From a bacterium (lineage in GTDB: Bacteria > Desulfobacterota > DSWW01), in assembly GCA_030609865.1 (NCBI GenBank), contig JAUWSZ010000104.1, forward strand, positions 1 through 7,316: a DNA stretch of 7,316 nt, in the 5' to 3' direction. The position numbers were made by a program, and so were the translations under genes. How positions within the stretch are numbered: position 1 is the first letter of the stretch; every line of letters begins with the position of its first letter. Under the pieces are notes generated by a model that made no database searches, was not told the origin of the DNA, and saw only the letters and a list, made by a program, of their open reading frames with translations. This document shows, one piece after another, positions 1-3,772 of this stretch.

Positions 1-32
1 GCTCCCCTCCACGCCCCTCCGGAAGCGTACCC

Positions 33-53
33 GGGAGGGTGGTTGGGGGTGGG
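33..53 (+). other. G-rich tract fitting a G-quadruplex motif
   Basis: Four G-runs lie close together on the plus strand: GGG (33-35), GGG (37-39), GGGGG (45-49) and GGG (51-53), with loops of 1, 5 and 1 bases. This satisfies the usual G3+N1-7 quadruplex pattern. The tract lies about 70 bp past the stop of the leftward SRPBCC gene, so the transcript of that gene would carry the C-rich strand. Whether it folds or matters is unknown. The 5' part can also pair with the CCCTCC at 15-20 as an imperfect hairpin. Confidence 0.45.
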
Positions 54-71
54 CTAATACCTAATACCTAA
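54..71. repeat. Short 7-bp tandem repeat (CTAATAC, about 2.6 copies)
   Basis: CTAATAC is repeated at 54-60 and 61-67 and followed by a partial CTAA at 68-71. It is a microsatellite-like run directly after the G-rich tract, in DNA with no gene. No function is evident. Confidence 0.6.
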
Positions 72-123
72 CGGCAAGGCTGAAAGAGAATCTCTCCCGG
101 CCTCGATCATGTTCCTTTATAGT

Positions 124-564
124 CTAGGCTTTGCGAAAGGCTGCCTGGAGGTCGTTTGCGAGCAGGCGATCAAAGGACTCGATTTTACCACGCAACGGCC
201 GGGTAAGGATCGCGAGCAGCCCCTCCGCATACTCTCTTTGGCGAACACGGCATCGCCCTGCATCCAGGGGCTCGAAGTCGAATCGGTGTATCATGGTTGC
301 CGCCGATGTGCGCAAACCCCATGCGACCAGCCGCCCTTCTTCGAAGTCGAGGACCTTCACCTCCAGGGGGACGGGCAGGAAGTTCGGCACGAAGCTGAGC
401 TTGAATCCCACGCCCCAGTCCCCGCCCGGCTTTCGATACGCCTTCTTGATTCCTGTGGCCCAGGACGTCCAGTTTTCCACATCCTTGAAGAAAGTGAACA
501 CCTCCTCGACGGGCGCGTCGATCTCGGTCGAGTAGTCGATGAAGTCAAGCCTTAGCAGTGCCAT
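124..564 (-). CDS. SRPBCC-fold (START/polyketide cyclase-like) small protein
   Basis: A complete 146-residue protein with the usual length and layout of the SRPBCC superfamily, small single-domain proteins that bind hydrophobic ligands in a helix-grip fold. The N-terminal strand is followed by IDAPVEEVFTFFKDVENW (residues 15-32), the characteristic 'api e.vf..l.d..nw' opening. Strands rich in hydrophobic residues follow, with WGLRTSAAT near 82-90 and RFDFEPLDAGRCRVRQ near 94-109, and a long C-terminal amphipathic helix (about 115-145). There is no signal peptide or membrane segment, so it is presumably cytoplasmic. The ATG at 564-562 is preceded by a purine-rich GGGGGGAGGG stretch a few bases upstream that can serve as ribosome binding site. 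The ligand or reaction cannot be read from the sequence; many family members are annotated only as cyclase/dehydrase-like. The next gene upstream on the same strand is the amidohydrolase remnant, about 280 bp away, so co-transcription is doubtful. Confidence 0.85.
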   Translation of the reverse strand: MALLRLDFIDYSTEIDAPVEEVFTFFKDVENWTSWATGIKKAYRKPGGDWGVGFKLSFVPNFLPVPLEVKVLDFEEGRLVAWGLRTSAATMIHRFDFEPLDAGRCRVRQREYAEGLLAILTRPLRGKIESFDRLLANDLQAAFRKA

Positions 565-626
565 TCGCCCTCCCCCCTTAATGCTGCCGATAAACGGCCA
601 ACTGTTGCGGTGTACTCACCATTCTA

Positions 627-654
627 GGCGAAAGGCGAAAGGGCAAAGGGTCAA
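627..654 (+). repeat. Degenerate heptamer tandem array, left arm
   Basis: Four consecutive 7-mers can be read: GGCGAAA (627-633), GGCGAAA (634-640), GGGCAAA (641-647) and GGGTCAA (648-654), followed by GGGG. An isolated copy of GGCGAAA recurs at 704-710. The same motif appears on the opposite strand at 774-794, so the two arrays form imperfect inverted arms around 655-773. Confidence 0.65.
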
Positions 655-698
655 GGGGTGGTTGAAATCATGAAGAAGGGATCCGTACAAGCATAAGA

Positions 699-720
699 TG
701 AAAGGCGAAAGTTCCTTTCA
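699..720. repeat. Small inverted repeat (7-bp stem, 8-base loop)
   Basis: TGAAAGG (699-705) and CCTTTCA (714-720) are exact reverse complements, and the left arm shares its last bases with an isolated GGCGAAA copy. There is no T-run on either side, so it does not look like an intrinsic terminator. It sits in the middle of the heptamer-repeat region. Confidence 0.45.
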
Positions 721-773
721 CCGGGCGGAGACGGCAAACCCCTGGATTTCCTCTTCAATACTTGATCCACCTC

Positions 774-794
774 TTTCGCCTTTCCCCTTTTGCC
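774..794 (-). repeat. Degenerate heptamer tandem array, right (inverted) arm
   Basis: On the minus strand this reads GGCAAAA, GGGGAAA, GGCGAAA: three heptamers of the same kind as the array at 627-654 but in opposite orientation. Aligned over about 22 bases the two arms agree at roughly 18 positions, so a transcript across the region could fold into an imperfect long hairpin. It may be a decayed repeat element or a simple-sequence expansion. Confidence 0.55.
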
Positions 795-846
795 TTCTTA
801 GCCCTCCGTCCGCCGACCCCCACTATCGGAGGTGGACGCGTCGGTG

Positions 847-1287
847 TCAAGCCGTGTGGGTCGAGCAGAGCCTCCGGAGGTTGCCCGCCAGGATCGACTC
901 GGCGTCCTTGTCCGAAAGCCTCAGGAGGAAGATCTTCTCCAGTTCGATTCTTGGGTGCGAGTACGGGTAGTCGGAACCGAAAACCACCCGGTCTGAGCCG
1001 ACGATCGAAAGGCATTTCTTGATCAGGAACAGGGGAGCGATCGAGGTATCGATGAAAACGTTGTCGACCTTGGCGATCCCGACCCGTGTTGCTTCACACC
1101 ATCTGCCGCAATGGGCGATCACGAAGCACAAGTCCGGATAACTCCTTGCGACCTGCATTACATCCTTCGGACAGTTGAGCATCTCGCAACCCGTGCCCTC
1201 CTCCGGGATGATGTCCGTATGCACGAAGATCAAGGGCCGGTAACGGGCTCCCAGGAGTTCGTCCAGGAGATCAGGCTGAGGTCTACA
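847..1287 (-). pseudogene. Amidohydrolase-2 family protein, C-terminal remnant lacking its 5' half
   Basis: The reading frame ends at TGA 849-847 and stays open up to a TGA at 1290-1288. From a TTG at 1233 it gives 128 residues, and about 18 further codons upstream still read like the same protein (PDLLDELLGARYRPLIFVHTD) but contain no ATG, GTG or TTG start. The motifs match the C-terminal half of the amidohydrolase-2 TIM-barrel family: HTD after a strand (His5 counted from the TTG), VIAHCGR (His41), a VFIDTS strand (59-64) and RVVFGSDYPY with Asp88, the usual metal-site aspartate loop. The family is normally about 280-300 residues. The N-terminal part, with the HxH metal ligands, is absent, so the piece cannot form the complete active site. 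A short functional protein from the TTG is possible but unlikely. I infer a gene truncated by deletion or rearrangement near 1275-1290. Confidence 0.72.
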
Positions 1288-1436
1288 TCAAGGGCAGGCC
1301 AATGGATATGAAAATCATGGAGAAGTTCCACATTGATGATGTCCGCGATTCTGGCTTCCTTTTGAGATCTCCGGAGCCGGTGGAGAGATATGATCAGAAA
1401 TTTCTGGAAGCCGGTCCCCACAAGGGCTTGACTTGA
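1260..1436 (+). pseudogene. Coding-like tail of an unrecognised protein (5' end missing)
   Basis: The plus-strand frame ending at TGA 1434-1436 reads like real protein from about 1263 onward: PGDQAEVYIKGRPMDMKIME, then FHIDDVRDSGFLLRSPEPVE, then RYDQKFLEAGPHKGLT. It contains normal proportions of charged and hydrophobic residues and no odd repeats. The first ATG in this stretch (1302) would give only 44 residues, and I see no ribosome binding site before it. I do not recognise the family. It starts where the leftward amidohydrolase remnant stops making sense, so it may be the C-terminal end of a gene that once pointed away from that amidohydrolase. Its final codons overlap the -35 box of the promoter for the next operon. 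It could instead be a small real gene or a chance frame. Confidence 0.35.
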
Positions 1437-1455
1437 AGGACGGACCCTGTATAAT
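1428..1455 (+). promoter_or_regulatory. Sigma-70-type promoter of the padR operon
   Basis: TTGACT (1428-1433) and TATAAT (1450-1455) are separated by 16 bases. The -10 box is perfect and the -35 box differs from TTGACA at one position. The expected transcription start is about 1461-1463, which leaves a leader of some 35 bases before the padR ATG at 1496. The -35 box lies within the last codons of the truncated frame just upstream. The downstream repeats start at the predicted first transcribed base, which suggests tight control of an intrinsically strong promoter. Confidence 0.8.
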
Positions 1456-1462
1456 CGAATAT

Positions 1463-1501
1463 AGATAACGCGATCAGATAACGGGATGCGATACCATGAT
1501 G
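1463..1501 (+). promoter_or_regulatory. Three 13-bp tandem repeats over the leader and start codon (candidate operator)
   Basis: AGATAACGCGATC (1463-1475) and AGATAACGGGATG (1476-1488) match at 11 of 13 positions. A weaker third unit, CGATACCATGATG (1489-1501), matches the second at 9 of 13 and contains both candidate start codons. The array begins at the predicted transcription start, so a protein bound here would block initiation or elongation. The likely ligand is the PadR protein encoded next, since PadR regulators commonly repress their own operons. These are direct repeats, not the ATGT-N8-ACAT palindrome described for classical PadR sites, so the assignment is an inference. Confidence 0.5.
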
Positions 1502-1837
1502 CGTGACTTTTTCCTGGGCTTCATCAAGATCCATATCCTGTTTCATGCCACGGAAGCACCCGTTTTCGGGCTTGACCTGATCCGGGAACTGGAAACCCAC
1601 GGCTACCGTCTCAGCCCGGGCACGCTTTATCCCATTTTGCACAAGCTGGAAAGACAGGGCTATCTGCAAGCGGAAAGGCAAGTCGTAAACGGAAAAATCC
1701 GCAAGTATTATACCGCCACGGCCCGCGGGAGATCCGCCCTGGTCGAGGCCTATGCAAAGGCACGTGAACTCCTGGATGAAATCGCTCCAGCGAAGGACGG
1801 CGCCGGTCATCGGCCGGAAGGTCCCCGGGAAAGGTAA
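1496..1837 (+). CDS. PadR family transcriptional regulator
   Basis: 113 residues, the size of the short PadR subfamily. Residues 8-75 form the winged helix-turn-helix: an N-terminal helix, FGLDLIRELETHGY (24-37), then the family hallmark LSPGTLYPILHKLERQGYL (39-57), and the wing KIRKYYTATARGR (67-79). A single C-terminal helix (about 80-97), used for dimer formation in the family, and a charged tail follow. PadR proteins are usually repressors released by a small ligand such as a phenolic acid or drug. The ligand here is unknown. It is the first gene of a tight operon with a methyltransferase and a Fe-S protein, and it probably regulates both and itself through the repeats ahead of it. The start may be the ATG at 1496 or the one at 1499. 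The upstream ACGGGA (about 1481-1486) is only a weak ribosome binding site, so translation may be modest. Confidence 0.93.
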   Translation: MMRDFFLGFIKIHILFHATEAPVFGLDLIRELETHGYRLSPGTLYPILHKLERQGYLQAERQVVNGKIRKYYTATARGRSALVEAYAKARELLDEIAPAKDGAGHRPEGPRER

Positions 1838-1844
1838 AGATAAC

Positions 1845-2489
1845 ATGACAATCATGCTCTACGCCCTGATCGGGTTGATCATCATCCTAGTCCTGGGGGC
1901 ACTTTGCTGGCGTTGGACCAGCAGGAGGCGGCAACTCCCCTGCCCGGCCTGGCTGGCCTGGTTTCTCGAGAATCCGGTTGTCGAGTCCATCGCAGGGGCG
2001 CAAACCACCCTGGACCGCATCGGTTTGCGGACCGGTGAACACGGCATGGACGTGGGCTGCGGGCCGGGCCGGATGGCGATTCCGGCGGCCATGCGGGTCG
2101 GCCCGACCGGGAGTATCACGGCGCTGGACATTCAGCCTGCCATGCTGGCGCGTCTCCGGAACGCCATGGAGCAGGCCGGCGTCAGGAACATCGTCTCCCG
2201 GCTGAGCGATATCGCCGCCGATGGTGAACTCCCATCGGACAGCATGGACCGTGCCTGGCTGGTGACCGTCCTCGGTGAAATACCGGACCGTCCCGCCGCC
2301 TTGAAGAACCTCTATCGCATCCTCAGGCCGGGCGGCACCCTGTCTGTCACCGAGATCTTCGGCGATCCGCATTACCAGAGGCGAAGAACGGTCTTGCGGT
2401 TGTGCACGAACGCCGGGCTTGAGCCGGCTCAGTCCTGGCGAACCTTCATGGCCTTCACCCAGAACTTCACAAAATTAATAAGGAGATAG
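1845..2489 (+). CDS. Membrane-anchored class I SAM-dependent methyltransferase
   Basis: 214 residues from the ATG at 1845, 7 bp after the padR stop. An in-frame ATG at 1752 would overlap padR by almost 90 bases and add residues that are only padR read in another frame, so it is rejected. Residues 4-24 form one hydrophobic membrane helix followed by RWTSRRRQ, so by the positive-inside rule the catalytic domain faces the cytoplasm, where SAM is available. The Rossmann methyltransferase domain shows motif I DVGCGPGR (69-76), the acidic residue after strand 2 (ALDIQ, 93-97), a motif near SDIAADGELP (121-130), LGEIPD (143-148) and LRPGGTLSVTE (160-170), the usual motif before strand 5. The C-terminal DPHYQRRRTVLRLCTNAGLE (174-193) is typical of UbiE/Methyltransf_11-type small-molecule methyltransferases. 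The substrate is unknown. It is co-transcribed with padR and the Fe-S protein. Confidence 0.9.
   Translation: MTIMLYALIGLIIILVLGALCWRWTSRRRQLPCPAWLAWFLENPVVESIAGAQTTLDRIGLRTGEHGMDVGCGPGRMAIPAAMRVGPTGSITALDIQPAMLARLRNAMEQAGVRNIVSRLSDIAADGELPSDSMDRAWLVTVLGEIPDRPAALKNLYRILRPGGTLSVTEIFGDPHYQRRRTVLRLCTNAGLEPAQSWRTFMAFTQNFTKLIRR
2480..2485 (+). promoter_or_regulatory. Strong ribosome binding site overlapping the end of the methyltransferase gene
   Basis: AAGGAG lies 7 bases before the ATG at 2493 and just before the methyltransferase stop TAG at 2487-2489. It is much the best Shine-Dalgarno sequence in the window. It fixes the start of the Fe-S protein and suggests that this third gene is translated more efficiently than padR. 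Confidence 0.85.
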
Positions 2490-2492
2490 GCA

Positions 2493-3530
2493 ATGGAAAA
2501 AATGACTAAAAGGATCAAGATGATTGCCGAATGTTACGGGGCAAATGCAGTGGGGATCACCACAACCGAAGGTCTTGCCCAGGGGCCGCCGTCCACAGAT
2601 CTCAGCTATGTGCTTCCCGGCGCAAAGTCAGCGGTTTCTTTTTTAGTTGATTTGAATCAGGATTTGATCGAGCCGTATCTGAAAAAAGAGGATCGCCGAT
2701 CTCATGAAAAAGACAATATCCGGGTAAACACATTGGTTAGCGGAATATCCGTGGAAATAGCAAATTATTTGACCCAGAAAGGTTATCCCTCTATGGCACA
2801 AGCAGCAAATGGCGTATATCGAACCGATACGCCCAATGGCCCTCTGGATGAAAAGCCACCTTTGTCTCATAGATATCTGGCAGTGCGATCCGGTATCGGC
2901 CAATTTGGTTTGTCCGGCAATGTCCTTACCAAGCAGAATGGTGCGGCTGTGATTCTCGGCTCAGTGGTGACCCAGGCAGAATTAATTCCGACGGAACCGC
3001 TGCCGCCGGAGGAAAATTATTGTGATGATTGCCGCTTATGCATGGCTTCCTGTGCATCGGACTATATGGCGCCCAAGGAGAAGACAACCGTAAGTGTGGG
3101 AGGGGTTGAGTTTTCCCATTCAAAACATCACCACCATAATCGCTGCGACTACGTATGTGGCGGTTTCAGCGGTCTTCATAGATCCGGGAAATGGTCCACG
3201 TGGTCGCCTGCACGGTTTCCCATCCCTGAAAAAGATGAGGAATTCCTGCCTGCCATTATCAATGCTGCCAATGCTTTTAAAAACAGACCGCGGGAAGAAG
3301 GAGGTTTTTTTCACTTTTTGGTGCCGGGCAATCGCATTGAAATTACATGTGGTAACTGCACGCTGGTATGTCATCCTGACAGGGAAGTTAGAAAAAAACG
3401 TTATGAGATGCTGACCCAAAGCGGCGTTATTGTCCAAAATCCTGATGGCTCACGGGATGCGGTATCGCCGGAGGAAGCCAAGCAAAGACTGGCAGCCATG
3501 CCGGTGGATATTAGGGCGCTATATGAATAA
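2493..3530 (+). CDS. QueG-like double [4Fe-4S] cluster protein (epoxyqueuosine reductase / reductive dehalogenase relative)
   Basis: 345 residues. The N-terminal domain, with LPGAKSAVSFLVDL (41-54) and RYLAVRSGIGQFGLSGNVLT (127-146) leading to a GSVVTQAEL strand (156-164), resembles the cofactor-binding part of epoxyqueuosine reductase, which is related to reductive dehalogenases. Two Cys groups follow. Cys177, Cys180, Cys183 and Cys187 (CDDCRLCMASC) fit one [4Fe-4S] cluster. Cys286, Cys289 and Cys293 (CGNCTLVCHP) supply three ligands of a second, whose fourth ligand is not obvious. Between them lies an unusual insert with a His cluster (HSKHHHHNRC, 209-218) and Cys222. There is no Tat or Sec signal, so a cytoplasmic role is likely. 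It is probably not the tRNA enzyme: the typical CPT after the first cluster is absent and the context is a PadR operon. A redox reaction on a small molecule, possibly with a corrinoid, is an inference. Its base composition is clearly more AT-rich than that of its neighbours (23 G+C in bases 2641-2700), which suggests transfer. Confidence 0.8.
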   Translation: MEKMTKRIKMIAECYGANAVGITTTEGLAQGPPSTDLSYVLPGAKSAVSFLVDLNQDLIEPYLKKEDRRSHEKDNIRVNTLVSGISVEIANYLTQKGYPSMAQAANGVYRTDTPNGPLDEKPPLSHRYLAVRSGIGQFGLSGNVLTKQNGAAVILGSVVTQAELIPTEPLPPEENYCDDCRLCMASCASDYMAPKEKTTVSVGGVEFSHSKHHHHNRCDYVCGGFSGLHRSGKWSTWSPARFPIPEKDEEFLPAIINAANAFKNRPREEGGFFHFLVPGNRIEITCGNCTLVCHPDREVRKKRYEMLTQSGVIVQNPDGSRDAVSPEEAKQRLAAMPVDIRALYE

Positions 3531-3535
3531 GCCGG

Positions 3536-3709
3536 AAAGGGGGACGTTGTTTAATTCGTTAACTTGCGGATGGCACTGGAAGGCCAAAAAGAGCCGCCGC
3601 CCCCTCTTTGCTTTTCGCTCATAGCCACTTCGTTCTCATCTCTGCCAAGGTGAGAGCGGGAGCGAGGGTCAGGGCAATAAAGTTAACGAATTAAACAACG
3701 TCCCCCTTT
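3536..3709. mobile_element. MITE-like palindromic element with perfect 30-bp inverted ends
   Basis: The 30 bases 3536-3565 (beginning AAAGGGGGACGTTGTTTAAT) and 3680-3709 are exact reverse complements, separated by 114 bases with no open reading frame. The interior folds further: CGTTCTCATCT (3631-3641) pairs with AGGTGAGAGCG (3648-3658) allowing two G-U pairs, CGCTC (3616-3620) pairs with GAGCG (3660-3664), and TTGC (3608-3611) with GCAA (3674-3677). The whole 174 bp can therefore form one long hairpin. No transposase lies in the window and no clear target duplication flanks it. Long perfect ends, small size and a place between genes fit a non-autonomous element. The ends remind me of repeats seen beside IS200/REP-associated-type transposases in Desulfobacterota, but I cannot verify this. 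Confidence 0.7.
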
Positions 3710-3712
3710 TTT
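3536..3712 (+). terminator. Probable intrinsic terminator formed by the palindromic element
   Basis: The hairpin starts 5 bases after the stop of the QueG-like gene, and the right arm runs into six T (3707-3712) on the plus strand, so rightward transcripts of the padR operon should end here. For the leftward uvrA transcript the same hairpin would form, but without a comparable T-run after it. The stem is far longer than a typical terminator, so termination may be a by-product of the element. Confidence 0.5.
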
Positions 3713-3753
3713 CTGGCGCAGGGCCTGCTGGACAACCCGGGCAAAGGGGGCTT

Positions 3754-3769
3754 CAGAAGAGTTCTTCTG
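3754..3769 (-). repeat. Short hairpin just after the uvrA stop
   Basis: CAGAAG (3754-3759) and CTTCTG (3764-3769) are exact inverted repeats with a 4-base loop, 3 bases beyond the uvrA stop codon on the minus strand. No T-run follows (the minus strand continues AAGCCCCC), so it is not a classic intrinsic terminator. It could stabilise the 3' end of the uvrA transcript. Confidence 0.35.
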
Positions 3770-3772
3770 TTC

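Larger units (their letters stand above)
565..846. other. Non-coding gap with heptamer repeats
   Basis: No convincing gene is present in these 282 bases. Open frames here (for example plus 698-970) have no recognisable domain and run over the amidohydrolase remnant on the other strand. The visible structure is a set of purine-rich 7-mers built on GGCGAAA (627-654 and 704-710) and their inverted counterpart (774-794), plus a 7-bp hairpin at 699-720. I see no convincing promoter for the leftward SRPBCC gene. Confidence 0.6.

Noticed and set aside
109..555. Plus-strand frames of 148 and 134 codons over the SRPBCC gene
   Set aside because: They lie opposite a convincing SRPBCC protein and have no domain-like pattern.
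627..794. CRISPR array
   Set aside because: The repeats are 7 bp, contiguous and without spacers; no cas gene is present.
803..832. Inverted repeat CCTCCG / CGGAGG as terminator of the amidohydrolase remnant
   Set aside because: The stem is only 6 bp with an 18-base loop and there is no T-run; chance is likely in GC-rich DNA.
1752..1844. Upstream ATG extending the methyltransferase into padR
   Set aside because: The added residues are only padR read in another frame, and the ATG at 1845 places the membrane helix at the N-terminus.
2493..3530. True epoxyqueuosine reductase (queG)
   Set aside because: The region after the first cluster lacks the usual proline motif, a His/Cys insert separates the clusters, and the gene sits in a PadR operon, so only superfamily membership is claimed.
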